A stretch of DNA of 64,000 bases from Mycobacterium sp. EPa45 (GTDB lineage: Bacteria; Actinomycetota; Actinomycetes; Mycobacteriales; Mycobacteriaceae), in NCBI RefSeq assembly GCF_001021385.1, contig NZ_CP011773.1, forward strand, positions 4,030,001 through 4,094,000, written 5' to 3'. Position 1 is the stretch's first letter, and each line of letters begins with the position of its first letter. This document shows, in pieces, positions 25,538-35,021 of the stretch. The translations under genes were made by a program, and so were the position numbers. The notes under the pieces are model-generated. The model was not told the DNA's origin. It made no database searches and saw only the letters and a program-made list of their open reading frames with translations.

Positions 25538-26478
25538 TCACGTTCCTGCTGCGGCGGCTGTTGTATTCGGCGGTGGTGATGTTCGGCGTGCTTGTCGTGG
25601 TGTTCGCGCTGGTGCATCTGGTCCCGGGCGATCCCGTGCGCATCGCGTTGGGCACGCGCTACACACCGGAGGCCTATCAGGCGTTGCGGTCGGCCAGCGG
25701 CCTGGACCGACCGCTGATCACACAGTTCTTCTCTTATGCCGGCTCTGCGCTGACCGGCGATCTCGGCGTCAGCTTCCGCAACGGTGAGCCGGTGACCGCA
25801 ACGCTGCTCGAGCGGCTGCCGGCCACGGTGTCCCTGGCGCTGGTCGGCATCCTGATCGCTTTGGTCATCGCCCTGCCCGCCGGCATCTATTCGGCGTTGC
25901 ACCGAGGGCGGCCCGGTGACGGAATCGTCCGGGTGGCAAGCCAATTCGGCGTGTCGGTTCCGGACTTCTGGATGGGCATCCTGCTGATCGGCCTGTTCGC
26001 CTCGACGCTCGGCTGGTTGCCGACCTCCGGATACCGGCCGCTGCTGCAGGATCCCGGCGGTTGGCTGCGCCACATCGTATTGCCCGGGCTCACCGTCGGA
26101 TTGGTGGCCGGGGCCATCATGACCCGCTACGTCCGCTCAGCCGTGCTGGAGGTCGCCGATGCCGGCTACGTGCGCACCGCCCGCTCCAAAGGACTTCCCC
26201 CCGCGGTGGTCACGTCCCGGCACATCGTGCGCAACGCGCTCATTCCGGTGCTGACCATCACCGGCATCCAGCTGGCGACGATCCTCGGCGGAGTGATCGT
26301 GGTCGAGGTGGTGTTCGCGTGGCCGGGCCTGGGACGGTTGACCTACAACGCCGTCGCCGCCCGCGACTATCCGGTGATCCAGGGTGCGGTGCTGCTGATC
26401 GCGGCGCTGTTCCTGCTCATCAATCTCATCGTCGACGTGCTGTATGCGGTGGTCGATCCCCGGATCAGGCTGTCATGA
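25534..26478 (+). CDS. dppB: Peptide ABC transporter permease (DppB-like)
   Basis: This 314-residue integral membrane protein has about six spans and the N-terminal TM signature FALVHLVPGDPVR of DppB/OppB permeases. The permease EAA loop toward the ATPase includes VRTARSKGLPPAVVTSRHIVRNALIPV. GTG at 25534 overlaps the dppA stop. It forms the pore with the next gene's product. Confidence 0.92.
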   Translation: MITFLLRRLLYSAVVMFGVLVVVFALVHLVPGDPVRIALGTRYTPEAYQALRSASGLDRPLITQFFSYAGSALTGDLGVSFRNGEPVTATLLERLPATVSLALVGILIALVIALPAGIYSALHRGRPGDGIVRVASQFGVSVPDFWMGILLIGLFASTLGWLPTSGYRPLLQDPGGWLRHIVLPGLTVGLVAGAIMTRYVRSAVLEVADAGYVRTARSKGLPPAVVTSRHIVRNALIPVLTITGIQLATILGGVIVVEVVFAWPGLGRLTYNAVAARDYPVIQGAVLLIAALFLLINLIVDVLYAVVDPRIRLS

Positions 26479-27332
26479 GGGTGTCGAATTGGCGCTTGCT
26501 GCTTGGCAATCCGGTCGCGTTGATCAGTGCCATACTGCTGCTGACCATCGTCGTCGCCGCTCTGGGCGCACACTGGTTCGCACCGTCGGGTGTCAATGAT
26601 GTCGACGTACCGAATGCCCTGCAGGCCCCCAGCGGCGCACACTGGTTCGGCACCGACGAACTGGGCCGCGATATCGCCTCTCGGGTCCTGGTCGCCACCC
26701 GAGCCTCGCTGCAGGTGGCTGTCGTCAGCGTCGCGTTCGCACTGATCGTCGGGGTGAGCGTCGGCCTGCTCGCCGGGTACCGGGGCGGCTGGCTCGACAC
26801 GGTGCTGATGCGGTGCGTCGACGTGATGTTCGCGTTCCCGGTTCTGTTGCTGGCGTTGGCAATCGTCGCCGTTCTCGGGCCGGGCCTGACCACCACAATG
26901 CTGGCGATCGGTGTCGTCTACACGCCGATCTTCGCCCGCGTCGCCCGCGCCAGCACGCTAGGTGTGCGGGTCGAACCGTATGTCGCGGTGTCGCGTTCGA
27001 TGGGCAGCCCACACCGCTACATCCTGGCCCGCCACGTGCTGCCCAACATCTCCGGACCGTTGATCGTGCAGACGTCCCTGTCGCTGGCGTTCGCGATTCT
27101 TTCGGAGGCGGCGCTGTCGTTTCTGGGGCTGGGTCTGCAGCCACCTCAGCCGTCCCTGGGCCGGATGATCTTCGATTCGCAGGGCTTCGTCACGCTGGCG
27201 TGGTGGGTGGCGGTGTTCCCCGGAGCGGCGATCTTTGTGATCGTGCTGGCGTTCAACCTCTTGGGTGACGGGCTGCGGGATGTGCTCGATCCCAAGCAGC
27301 GCACATCGACCGAAGCCGGGCGTGGCTCATGA
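26475..27332 (+). CDS. dppC: Peptide ABC transporter permease (DppC-like)
   Basis: The 285-residue protein has an N-terminal span, HWFGTDELGRDIASRVL (the DppC/OppC hallmark), about five more spans, and the EAA-type loop SRSMGSPHRYILARHVLPN. ATG at 26475 overlaps the dppB stop (ATGA). The longer open frame upstream lies within dppB and is discarded. Confidence 0.92.
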   Translation: MRVSNWRLLLGNPVALISAILLLTIVVAALGAHWFAPSGVNDVDVPNALQAPSGAHWFGTDELGRDIASRVLVATRASLQVAVVSVAFALIVGVSVGLLAGYRGGWLDTVLMRCVDVMFAFPVLLLALAIVAVLGPGLTTTMLAIGVVYTPIFARVARASTLGVRVEPYVAVSRSMGSPHRYILARHVLPNISGPLIVQTSLSLAFAILSEAALSFLGLGLQPPQPSLGRMIFDSQGFVTLAWWVAVFPGAAIFVIVLAFNLLGDGLRDVLDPKQRTSTEAGRGS

Positions 27333-28921
27333 CGCCGGTGCTCAGTGTGCGCGATCTGCGGGTGCGGCTCGGAGGCCGGGAGATCGTCCGCGGCATCTCA
27401 TTCGACGTCGAAGCCGAGCAGACGCTGGGGATCGTCGGCGAATCGGGGTCGGGCAAGACGATGACCGCACTGGCGGCCACCGGCCTGCTCGATGCCCCGG
27501 GGGCGGTGACGACCGGCTCGAGTCAGCTTGGCGCAGTGGCTGATTCGAACACGATCCAGCTGGTCGGCGCGAAGCCGCGCGTGCTACGCAGCGTGCACGG
27601 CGGGCGCATCGGCTTCGTGTTCCAGGACCCCGGTACGTCGCTCAATCCGCTGCTCACGCTGGAACGTCAGATCACCGAATCCCTGCAGGCACATCGCAAT
27701 CTGACCCGTCGGAGCGCCCGCCAGCGGGCTCTGGAACTTCTGGAGGCCGTCGGGCTACCCGAGGCGGAGCGCCGCCTGGACAGTTATCCGCATCAGTTGT
27801 CGGGCGGTCAGCGGCAGCGCGTCATGGTGGCGATCGCGTTGGCCTGCGACCCCGAGCTCCTGGTCGCCGACGAACCGACCACCGCCTTGGATGTGACGAC
27901 GCAGGCGCAGATCGTCGAACTCATCAAAGAGTTGCAGCGCGACTTCGGGGCCGCCGTGGTGTGGATCAGTCACGACCTGGGACTTGTCGGCCAGGTGGCC
28001 GATACGGTCACGGTGCTGCAGGACGGGCTCGCGGTGGAGCAGGCGCCGGTCCTCGACATCTTCGACCGGCCGCGCCACGCCTACACCCGTGAACTTCTCG
28101 ACGCCCGGCCGCTGATCGGAGCCGGTGGCCCACAACCGGCCCCAACCGATGCGGCCGTCCTACTCGACGTCGAGAAGCTCGACGTCGAGTTCGGCGGTGT
28201 GCCGGCCGTCAAGAACCTGACATTCCAGATCCGCCGCGGCACCACCTTGGGTCTTGTCGGTGAGTCCGGGTCGGGCAAGTCGACGGTGGCCGGGGCACTG
28301 ACCGGACTGGTCTCCCCCACCTCAGGTACGGCGACGCTGGACGGAGTCGACATCCTCGGGGTGCGCGGCGCGGACGAGAAGGCTTTGCGCCGGCGGATCA
28401 GCCTCGTGCTGCAGGACCCGTTCGCGGCACTTGACCCGCGCGCCCGCGTGGGTGCGGCGATCGCCGAACCGCTTGTGGTGCATCGAATTCGGCGCGGCAA
28501 GGTAGCCCGCAACGAGCGGGTGGCCGAACTGCTGGAGCTGGTCGGTCTGCCGGCCGACTTCACATCGCGGTATCCGCATGAGCTCTCCGGTGGCCAGCGG
28601 CAACGCGTCAGCATCGCCCGCGCGCTGGCAGTCGAACCGGAATTGGTCATCCTCGACGAGGCGACGGCGTCCCTCGACGTCTCGGTCCAAGCCCGGGTCC
28701 TGGACCTGCTCACCGATCTGCAACGCGAGCTGGACCTGACCTACTTGTTCATCTCCCATGACCTTGCCGTCGTCGAGCAGATGAGCCACGACGTGCTCGT
28801 GCTTCGCGACGGCGCGGCGGTCGAATACCGGCCCGCCGCCGACCTGCTCAACGCACCGGAACACGAGTACACCCGCACATTGCTGGCGGCCGTCCCACCC
28901 GCACGACCGCGCTCGGGCTGA
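27329..28921 (+). CDS. dppD: Fused double ATPase of peptide ABC transporter (DppD/DppF-like)
   Basis: Two complete ABC domains are fused in 530 residues. Domain 1 has Walker A GESGSGKT (37-44), signature LSGGQRQRV (about 154) and Walker B LLVADEPT. Domain 2 has Walker A GESGSGKST (about 310-318), signature LSGGQRQRV (about 421) and VILDEATASLD. The fused form is usual in mycobacterial Dpp/Opp systems. ATG overlaps the dppC stop. The only other gene within the next 20 bases is the Cys-ladder protein. Confidence 0.92.
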   Translation: MTPVLSVRDLRVRLGGREIVRGISFDVEAEQTLGIVGESGSGKTMTALAATGLLDAPGAVTTGSSQLGAVADSNTIQLVGAKPRVLRSVHGGRIGFVFQDPGTSLNPLLTLERQITESLQAHRNLTRRSARQRALELLEAVGLPEAERRLDSYPHQLSGGQRQRVMVAIALACDPELLVADEPTTALDVTTQAQIVELIKELQRDFGAAVVWISHDLGLVGQVADTVTVLQDGLAVEQAPVLDIFDRPRHAYTRELLDARPLIGAGGPQPAPTDAAVLLDVEKLDVEFGGVPAVKNLTFQIRRGTTLGLVGESGSGKSTVAGALTGLVSPTSGTATLDGVDILGVRGADEKALRRRISLVLQDPFAALDPRARVGAAIAEPLVVHRIRRGKVARNERVAELLELVGLPADFTSRYPHELSGGQRQRVSIARALAVEPELVILDEATASLDVSVQARVLDLLTDLQRELDLTYLFISHDLAVVEQMSHDVLVLRDGAAVEYRPAADLLNAPEHEYTRTLLAAVPPARPRSG

Positions 28922-28933
28922 CATGCTCGTGGC

Positions 28934-29383
28934 GTGAAAACATTCGCCGTCATGAATCCCCCCGAGCCGATCGCGGTGGCCGGCTCCATCGACACCATCG
29001 ACAGCACGGTTGTGGCCGGATCGGTCAACACCGCCAACAGCGCGGTCGTCGCCGGATCCATCGCTACCGCAGGCAGCGCGGCGGTCAACGCCTCGATCGC
29101 GACCGCGGGCAGCGCCGCCGTCGTCGGCTCGATCGCCACCGCGGGCAGCGCACTCGTCGTCGGGTCGGTGGCCACCGCGGGCAGCGCCATGGTCGCGGGC
29201 AGCGTACTCACCGTGCTGTCGGTCCAACTGCGCAAGTGCGTGGCCTGCGTGGCATGCGTGGCATGCCGTCGCTGCACGGCCTGCGTCGGCTGTGTGAGAT
29301 GTACCGACTGCGTCGGCTGCGTCGGGTGCTACAACTGCTCGGGACTGCGCAACGCGAAAGGTCTTCGCGACGTACACGCTTGA
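28934..29383 (+). CDS. Ser/Thr/Val-to-Cys triplet-ladder protein (probable beta-solenoid), novel
   Basis: This 149-residue protein is built on an every-third-residue rule from residue 18 to 135 without a phase break. Residues 16-99 are seven 12-residue units of the form A-G-S-[IV]-x-T-[AI]-x-S-x-x-V, with Ser at 18, 24, 30 and so on to 96, Thr at 21, 33 and so on to 93, and Val or Leu at 27 to 99. From 102 to 135 every third residue is Cys: twelve cysteines in strict C-x-x-C spacing (C102, C105 to C135), ending C-Y-N-C-S-G-L. Such periodicity is typical of a two-sided parallel beta-helix with stacked inward ladders; the Cys ladder could bind metal or form disulfides. No signal peptide or membrane span is seen. 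The GTG start (or ATG at 28952) has a weak ribosome site. It follows dppD by 12 bases and precedes an SDR by 14, so it is probably in that operon. I know no function for it. Confidence 0.72.
   Translation: MKTFAVMNPPEPIAVAGSIDTIDSTVVAGSVNTANSAVVAGSIATAGSAAVNASIATAGSAAVVGSIATAGSALVVGSVATAGSAMVAGSVLTVLSVQLRKCVACVACVACRRCTACVGCVRCTDCVGCVGCYNCSGLRNAKGLRDVHA
28979..29230 (+). repeat. Seven tandem 36-bp units within the triplet-ladder gene
   Basis: The DNA consists of seven in-frame 36-base units (codons 16-99 of the ladder gene), diverged at third positions but sharing the core encoding G-S-I-x-T-A-x-S-A. Exact length multiples suggest growth by unit duplication, so copy number may vary between strains. 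Confidence 0.75.
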
Positions 29384-29397
29384 GTGAAGGGTCGGAC

Positions 29398-30138
29398 ATG
29401 ACACAGCTGGACGGAAAAGTCGCCCTGGTGACCGGCGCGTCGTCAGGCCTCGGGGCCGCGACCGCGCAGGTCTTCGCCGAGCGGGGAGCGACGGTGTTCG
29501 GCATCGCCCGCGACGACGAGCGAATGGCGACGGTTTTCGAATCCGTTCCTGGCGGCGCATATTCGTCTGTCGACATCACCAGCGCCCAAGCCTGCCGAGA
29601 GGCCGTCGCGCAGTGTGTGGAACGATTCGGCCGGCTCGACGTGCTGGTGAACGCGGCGGGCTTTCACCAGATGCGACACACCACGTCGGTGACCGACGAG
29701 GACTGGGACTACGACCTTGCCGTGAACCTGAACGGGCCCTTCTATCTGACCCGCGCGGCACTGCCGCACCTGTTGGAGGTCGGCGGCAACATCGTGAATG
29801 TCGCGTCGATCGCCGGCATCGAAGGCGAGGTGTATTCGGCCGCGTACTGCGCCGCCAAGCACGGACTGGTCGGGATGACCAAAGCTTTGGCGATCGAGTA
29901 CACCAAGGAACAGCTGCGGGTGAACGTCATCTGCCCGGGCGGGATGCTCACCCCCCAGGTCACCGACTTCAAGACTCCCGACGACGCCAACTGGGATCTC
30001 ATCATGCGCATCGCCGCGCCGCGCGGGATGATGGCGCCGGCCGATGTGGCGAAGGTGATCGCGTTCCTCGCCAGCGACGACGCGATCACCATCCACGGCG
30101 CGGTGTACAACGTCGACAACGGCAAGACCGCGGGTTAG
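29398..30138 (+). CDS. Short-chain dehydrogenase/reductase
   Basis: This 246-residue classical SDR has TGASSGLG (12-19), the NAAG motif, catalytic Ser in NVASIAG and Y-C-A-A-K about residue 150, plus the C-terminal VDNGKTAG end. It is NAD(P)-dependent by fold. ATG at 29398 is right for the fold; the longer frame overlaps the Cys-ladder gene. It follows that gene closely and may share the transporter operon, but its substrate is unknown. It converges on the SRPBCC gene with a 4-base overlap. Confidence 0.9.
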   Translation: MTQLDGKVALVTGASSGLGAATAQVFAERGATVFGIARDDERMATVFESVPGGAYSSVDITSAQACREAVAQCVERFGRLDVLVNAAGFHQMRHTTSVTDEDWDYDLAVNLNGPFYLTRAALPHLLEVGGNIVNVASIAGIEGEVYSAAYCAAKHGLVGMTKALAIEYTKEQLRVNVICPGGMLTPQVTDFKTPDDANWDLIMRIAAPRGMMAPADVAKVIAFLASDDAITIHGAVYNVDNGKTAG

Positions 30139-30587
30139 ACCCCCTCGAAATGCCGGCGGATGCCGGCCAGCATCTCCGTATGCGCCGCGATCGCCTGTCG
30201 CACGGTGACGGCGAGCAACGGCCGCGGTGCGGTGAAGCGGATCCGCTCGGTCAGCCGGGTCCCAGCCGGGATCGGGTCGAAAGACACCACCGAATCCAGG
30301 CGGACGGCCGGGAACTGACGGGCCTCGGTGCGCACCGGTCCCGCCGACGGCACCTCCAACCGCGCCGTGTAAGTGATCGGAAGTTTCACCGCGCCCAGCG
30401 GGATGCGGTCGCGCACCCGATAGACGTGTACGTAGCCGTCCTCGACGACCGTGCGGGACAGGGTCTCGACCGACACCACCAGTGGGTGGACGTCCCTGAT
30501 GTTGTCCAGGTCGACGTAATAGGCGCGAACCGCGGCGGGCGCGCCGGGCACATCAGCACTGACCACCCGGTCGACGGGACCGGCCAT
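30135..30587 (-). CDS. SRPBCC-fold (polyketide cyclase/START-like) protein
   Basis: The 150-residue protein has the one-domain layout of SRPBCC proteins: an N-terminal strand (VDRVVSADVPGAPAAVRAYYVDLDN), a series of beta strands, and a long C-terminal helix (AVTVRQAIAAHTEMLAGIRRHF). Such proteins hold hydrophobic ligands. No catalytic residue can be assigned. It starts 10 bases after the DUF732 gene stop on the same strand and may be co-transcribed. Confidence 0.8.
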   Translation of the reverse strand: MAGPVDRVVSADVPGAPAAVRAYYVDLDNIRDVHPLVVSVETLSRTVVEDGYVHVYRVRDRIPLGAVKLPITYTARLEVPSAGPVRTEARQFPAVRLDSVVSFDPIPAGTRLTERIRFTAPRPLLAVTVRQAIAAHTEMLAGIRRHFEGV

Positions 30588-30597
30588 CGGCAGACTG

Positions 30598-30936
30598 CTA
30601 GCCGACGGACGCCCTCTGCAGAACGCCGACCTGGTCCGGGCAATAGGTGCCGATCGCAGCGCCGAGGAACTGCAGAGCCTGGCCCTGGTTGGTGCCCATC
30701 GGGAGATTGGTCAGCAGGAACTTCGCCGAGGCGTAGGCATCCTTGTCCAGGCCGGTGGCCAATCGCTTGCAGGTGATCTTGCCGATCCACGCGTTGTAGT
30801 CACGAGGCCCGTAGATCCCGAAGGTGTGCAGCTGATTGGCGAAATCGGTGTCGGGGTCGGCGTGCGACGGCGCGGCCAGCACGATCGGCGCCGCGACGGC
30901 CGCAACGGCGGCCATGGCAAGCCTCGTAACGTTCAT
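30598..30936 (-). CDS. Secreted DUF732 protein
   Basis: A Sec signal peptide (MNVTRLAMAAVAAVAAPIVLAAPSHA) with cleavage after S-H-A is followed by DPDTDFANQLHTFGIYGPRDYNAWIGKITCKRL, which is the DUF732 pattern (mycobacterial small secreted proteins with two Cys, here in ITCKRL and GTYCPD, likely disulfide-linked). The 112-residue length is normal. ATG 30936 is set by the signal peptide. The function of the family is unknown. Confidence 0.85.
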   Translation of the reverse strand: MNVTRLAMAAVAAVAAPIVLAAPSHADPDTDFANQLHTFGIYGPRDYNAWIGKITCKRLATGLDKDAYASAKFLLTNLPMGTNQGQALQFLGAAIGTYCPDQVGVLQRASVG

Positions 30937-31118
30937 GGCCAAGATTGTAGGACAGCTAAACACTGCCGCAAGAGCCATCCACACAATTGACGGCGTGGCA
31001 CTGTAGTCGGCGCGCCCCGCGGTGTGACCGCAGCTGACACCGGCCGGCGATGTGACCTCGGGCACGAACGTCCGGAGAGAATCGATCGGCGGCGCTACCG
31101 GGGGTATCGTCCGATCAA

Positions 31119-31153
31119 TTAAGTGAGCTAATCTCTTACGTTAACTAAGCTAA
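31119..31153. promoter_or_regulatory. Paired 13-bp direct repeat upstream of mmpS
   Basis: TTAAGTGAGCTAA (31119-31131) and TTAACTAAGCTAA (31141-31153) match at 11 of 13 positions and are 22 bp apart, two helical turns. The AT-rich setting in this GC-rich genome suggests tandem binding sites for an mmpS-mmpL regulator. Confidence 0.4.
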
Positions 31154-31185
31154 GCTGTCGCGACACACAGGAAAACGGGGTTGAG

Positions 31186-31254
31186 ATGGGACGGACGGCC
31201 GCGTTCAGGATCGGCGCCGAGGGAGTCCCAGCGCTGTCCGTGCCGGCGTCGTAG
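31186..31254 (+). other. Possible 22-codon leader frame before mmpS
   Basis: An ATG with an upstream CGGGG at 5-base spacing opens a 22-codon frame ending in TAG 17 bases before mmpS. It begins MGRTAAFRIG. It may be chance; it has no recognisable regulatory peptide features. Confidence 0.2.
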
Positions 31255-31271
31255 TTTCGTCGAGGCATCCT

Positions 31272-31703
31272 ATGGTCAAGGCACTGGGGCGGGCTTGGAT
31301 ACCGCTGGTCATCGTGATTGTGGTGGTTATCGCAGCGTTCGGCGTGTTCCGGCTGCACGGCGTCTTCGGTAAGACCGAGCTGACCCGCCCCGGCAGCGGC
31401 CTGGCCAACGACACCAAGCCGTTCAACCCCAAGCAAGTGACCTATCAGATCTTCGGCCCCGAAGGCGCAGTGGCAACCATCAACTACCTCGACCTGGACG
31501 CGCAGCCCCAGATCGCCCGCGACATCACGCTGCCCTGGTCGCTGACCCTCACCACGACAGCTCCCGCCGCCAGCGCCAACATCGTGGCCCAAGGCGACAC
31601 CGACACCATCGGCTGCCGCATTCTGGTCGACGGCGTGCTCAAGGATGAGAAGACGTCGACCGGCGTCAACGCCCAGACCTTCTGCCTGGTGAAGTCCGCA
31701 TGA
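31272..31703 (+). CDS. mmpS: MmpS-family membrane accessory protein
   Basis: The 143-residue protein has one N-terminal membrane span ([20 protein letters not shown]) and an exported beta-sandwich domain with the MmpS motifs [42 protein letters not shown] and a terminal disulfide pair (GCRILVDG and QTFCLV). MmpS proteins partner MmpL transporters in exporting lipids or siderophores. Its stop overlaps the mmpL start by 4 bases. Confidence 0.93.
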   Translation: MVKALGRAWIPLVIVIVVVIAAFGVFRLHGVFGKTELTRPGSGLANDTKPFNPKQVTYQIFGPEGAVATINYLDLDAQPQIARDITLPWSLTLTTTAPAASANIVAQGDTDTIGCRILVDGVLKDEKTSTGVNAQTFCLVKSA

Positions 31704-34588
31704 CCGACCTCCAGAGCCCGCCCAAGAAGAATCCGTTGATACCCCGGTTCGTCCGGGCGTTCTCGGTGCCGATCGTTCTGCTGTGGCTCGGTCTGGTCGT
31801 TGTGCTCAGCGTCGCCGTCCCGTCGCTGGAACAGGTGAGTCAGGAACACACCGTCTCGCTGGCGCCCGAGGACGCGCCATCGATGAAGGCGATGAAGAAG
31901 GTCGGCAAGGACTTTCAGGAATTCGATTCCAACAGCAGTGCGATGGTGCTGCTGGAAAGCGACCAACAGCTGGGCCCCGAGGCACACCGCTACTACGACG
32001 GCTTGATGCAGAAGCTGCGCGCGGACACCAAGCACGTCGAACACATCCAGGACTTCTGGGGCGACCCGCTGACCGCCGCCGGATCCCAAAGCGCTGACGG
32101 CAAGGCGGCTTACGTCCAGCTGTACCTGGCCGGAAACCAGGGCGAGGCGCTGGCCAACGAGTCGATCGACGCGGTCACCAAGATCGTCAAGGACAATCCG
32201 CCGCCGGCCGGAATCAAGGTCTACGTCACCGGCCCGACCGCGCTGAGCCACGACCAGCACAACGCGGGTGACTCCGCCGTCAAGCTCATCGAAGCCCTCA
32301 CCATCGGCGTGATCTTCGTGATGCTGCTGTTGGTCTACCGGTCGATCACGACGGTGATCCTCGTGCTCGTCATGGTCTTCACCGAACTCACGGCGGCCCG
32401 AGGGGTCATCGCCTTCCTCGGAAATTACGAGATCATCGGCCTGTCGACATTCGCGGTGAACCTACTGGCGACCCTGGCCATCGCGGCCGCGACCGACTAC
32501 GCGATATTCCTGATCGGCCGCTATCACGAGGCCAGGCTGGCCGGCGAGGACCGCGAGACTGCCTTCTACTCGATGTACCACGGCACCTCCCATGTGATCC
32601 TGGGGTCGGGCCTGACCATCGCCGGCGCGACGTTCTGCCTGCACTTCACCCGGCTGCCTTATTTCCAGTCGCTCGGCTTCCCGCTGGCGATCGGGATGCT
32701 GGTCGTGGTGTTCGCAGCCCTCACCTTGGGTGCCGCCATCATCTCGATCGGCGCCCGGTTCGGCATGTTCGAGCCCAAGCGGAAGATGAACACCCACACC
32801 TGGCGACGGGTCGGGGCCGCGGTGGTCCGCTGGCCAGGACCGATCCTGGTCGCCTCGATCGCGCTGTCCCTGATCGGTCTGCTGGCGCTGCCGACCTACA
32901 AGACCAACTACAACGACCGCTACTACCTGCCCGGCACCATTCCGGCCAACCAGGGCTATGCGGCTGCCGACCGGCACTTCCCGCAAGCGCGGATGAATCC
33001 CGAACTGTTGCTGCTCGAAGCCGACCACGACGTGCGCAACCCGGCCGACATGCTGGTCGTCGACAGGATCGCCAAGACGGTCTTCCACATTCCTGGCATC
33101 GGCCGCGTGCAGACCATAACGCGTCCGCTCGGCACCCCGATCGAGCACACGTCGATTCCGTTCATCATCAGCATGCAGGGCACCAACCAGACGATGAACA
33201 TGTCCTATCTGCAGGACCGCATGAAGGACATGCTGAAGATGGGTGACGAGCTCCAGGTCACCATCGACACCATGGAGCGCATGCTGGCGCTGACCAAAGA
33301 GATGGTCGGAATCACCCACAACATGGTGGAGAAGACCAAGCAGATGGTCGCCGACACCAACGAAATCCGGGACAACATCTCCGATTTCGACGATTTCTTC
33401 CGGCCGATCCGCAACTACCTGTACTGGGAACCGCACTGCTTCGACATCCCGATCTGCTGGTCGATGCGGTCGATCTTTGATTCGCTCGACGGAATCGACA
33501 CTCTCAGTGACGATCTCGGGTCACTGATGGTCGACATGGACAAGCTCGACGTCTTGATGCCCAAGATGGTCCAGGTCATGCCGCCGATGATCGCGACGAT
33601 GAAGACCATGAAGACCACCATGTTGACCATGCAGTCGACCATGGGCGGCCTGCAGAATCAGATGGACGCCATGCAGCAGAACGCGACTGCGCTGGGCCAG
33701 GCCTACGACGCGTCCAAGAACGACGACTCGTTCTATCTGCCACCAGAAGTGTTCGACAACCCGGAATTCAAGCGCGGCCTGAAGATGTTCGTCTCGCCGG
33801 ACGGAAAAGCGGTGCGGTTCATCATCTCCCACGAAGGAGACCCCGCGACGCCAGAAGGCATCTCGCATATCGACAAGATCAAGAACGCCGCTTTCGAGGC
33901 GATCAAAGGCACCCCGCTCGAGGGTTCGAAGGTGTATCTCGGTGGCACCGCCTCGGTCTACAAAGACATGCAGCACGGCGCCAACTACGACCTCATGATC
34001 GCCGGAATCGCGGCTCTCTGCCTGATTTTCATCATCATGCTGGTGATCACCCGAAGCGTGGTGGCCGCCGGGGTGATCGTGGGCACGGTGGTGCTGTCGC
34101 TGGGTGCGTCGTTCGGGCTCTCGGTCCTACTGTGGCAACACATTCTGGGGCAGCCGTTGCACTGGCTCGTGATCGCGATGGCGGTGATCATCCTGCTCGC
34201 GGTTGGCTCGGACTACAACCTGCTACTGGTCGCGCGGTTCAAGGAAGAGATCCACGCGGGGCTCAACACCGGCATCATCCGGGCCATGGCCGGCAGTGGT
34301 TCGGTGGTGACCTCGGCGGGTCTGGTGTTCGCTTTCACGATGGCTTCGATGGCCATCAGTCCGCTGCGGGTCGGTGGCCAGGTGGGAACGACGATCGCCC
34401 TGGGTCTGTTGTTCGACACCCTCGTGGTCCGCTCGTTCATGACGCCGTCCATCGCGGCCCTGCTGGGACGCTGGTTCTGGTGGCCCCAGAAGGTGCGTCA
34501 GCGTCCGCTGCCGGAACCATGGCCGACGCCGCAGGAGGCGGCCGAGCGGCGCTCGGTCGACGCGAGCGCACCGGGTGTCTCCACCTGA
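31700..34588 (+). CDS. mmpL: MmpL-family RND transporter
   Basis: This 962-residue protein has the MmpL layout: one span, a first periplasmic domain, five spans, a second large periplasmic domain with a Met/Asp-rich coiled region and the MmpL hallmark [13 protein letters not shown], and further spans. The two proton-relay Asp-Tyr pairs of the family are present in [13 protein letters not shown] (about residue 265) and [13 protein letters not shown] (about 837). Exported substrate is unknown. Paired with mmpS through an ATGA overlap, it belongs to the siderophore/lipid MmpS-MmpL type. Confidence 0.94.
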   Translation: MTDLQSPPKKNPLIPRFVRAFSVPIVLLWLGLVVVLSVAVPSLEQVSQEHTVSLAPEDAPSMKAMKKVGKDFQEFDSNSSAMVLLESDQQLGPEAHRYYDGLMQKLRADTKHVEHIQDFWGDPLTAAGSQSADGKAAYVQLYLAGNQGEALANESIDAVTKIVKDNPPPAGIKVYVTGPTALSHDQHNAGDSAVKLIEALTIGVIFVMLLLVYRSITTVILVLVMVFTELTAARGVIAFLGNYEIIGLSTFAVNLLATLAIAAATDYAIFLIGRYHEARLAGEDRETAFYSMYHGTSHVILGSGLTIAGATFCLHFTRLPYFQSLGFPLAIGMLVVVFAALTLGAAIISIGARFGMFEPKRKMNTHTWRRVGAAVVRWPGPILVASIALSLIGLLALPTYKTNYNDRYYLPGTIPANQGYAAADRHFPQARMNPELLLLEADHDVRNPADMLVVDRIAKTVFHIPGIGRVQTITRPLGTPIEHTSIPFIISMQGTNQTMNMSYLQDRMKDMLKMGDELQVTIDTMERMLALTKEMVGITHNMVEKTKQMVADTNEIRDNISDFDDFFRPIRNYLYWEPHCFDIPICWSMRSIFDSLDGIDTLSDDLGSLMVDMDKLDVLMPKMVQVMPPMIATMKTMKTTMLTMQSTMGGLQNQMDAMQQNATALGQAYDASKNDDSFYLPPEVFDNPEFKRGLKMFVSPDGKAVRFIISHEGDPATPEGISHIDKIKNAAFEAIKGTPLEGSKVYLGGTASVYKDMQHGANYDLMIAGIAALCLIFIIMLVITRSVVAAGVIVGTVVLSLGASFGLSVLLWQHILGQPLHWLVIAMAVIILLAVGSDYNLLLVARFKEEIHAGLNTGIIRAMAGSGSVVTSAGLVFAFTMASMAISPLRVGGQVGTTIALGLLFDTLVVRSFMTPSIAALLGRWFWWPQKVRQRPLPEPWPTPQEAAERRSVDASAPGVST

Positions 34589-34731
34589 TCGGTGGGTCTA
34601 GTCTGACCTGACGAGTCGTCGGCTGTTCGATACCTGTTCAGCCGCCGTTCGCACAGTGGCAAGTCCGGCCATGACTTTGCTGTCATCCTTGACGGCAGCC
34701 CTTATCGGCCGGCCGTCCAGGAAGGACTCTG

Positions 34732-35019
34732 ATGTCGCTCCAAATGCGTTACGTCGCACCGCTGCTGATCGCTGTCGGCGCGTCCGTTGCTTTGACCCCG
34801 TTGGCCGTTGCCGATCCCCCGAGCATCCCCGAGCCTGGCTCCGAGTCGGCCGCCGCCACCATTCGTGACCTGGACGCCGCAGGCTACGACGTCTCCCTGC
34901 AGTACGAGAACGGCGTCCCCAACGGTGGGCTGTCGGCGTGCACCGTGACGGACATCAACACGCAAGGCTCGGCGGGCGCCCAGGGCATCGCCTACGTCAC
35001 CATCAACTGCGCCAAGTAG
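34732..35019 (+). CDS. Small secreted protein, function unknown
   Basis: A signal peptide (MSLQMRYVAPLLIAVGASVALTPLAVA, cleavage near residue 27) leads to a 68-residue mature part with two Cys (SACTVTDI and INCAK), likely disulfide-linked. The pattern DLDAAGYDVSLQYENG is common in small mycobacterial exported proteins of unknown role. A ribosome site GGAAGG precedes the ATG. It stands alone 143 bp after mmpL. Confidence 0.78.
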   Translation: MSLQMRYVAPLLIAVGASVALTPLAVADPPSIPEPGSESAAATIRDLDAAGYDVSLQYENGVPNGGLSACTVTDINTQGSAGAQGIAYVTINCAK

Positions 35020-35021
35020 TC

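Larger units (their letters stand above)
30937..31271. other. 335-bp intergenic control region of the DUF732 gene and mmpS-mmpL
   Basis: This gap separates the minus-strand DUF732 gene from mmpS. It contains a 13-bp direct repeat in an unusually AT-rich patch (31111-31155), which marks the probable mmpS promoter, and a possible 22-codon leader frame at 31186-31254. I see no other gene or RNA in it. Confidence 0.5.

Noticed and set aside
28979..29230. CRISPR array (36-bp units)
   Set aside because: The units are contiguous, without spacers, diverged at third codon positions, and in one open frame.
29237..29340. Ferredoxin or zinc-finger reading of the Cys cluster
   Set aside because: Twelve Cys in strict 3-residue steps do not match the spacing of 4Fe-4S ferredoxins (C-x2-C-x2-C-x3-C-P) or zinc ribbons, and phase continuity with the Ser/Thr ladder points to a solenoid.
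28322..29560. Long minus-strand frames across dppD and the triplet-ladder gene
   Set aside because: Their repeats mirror the plus-strand repeat DNA. The plus strand gives a regular ladder with strict Cys spacing, and no start or ribosome site is convincing on the minus strand.
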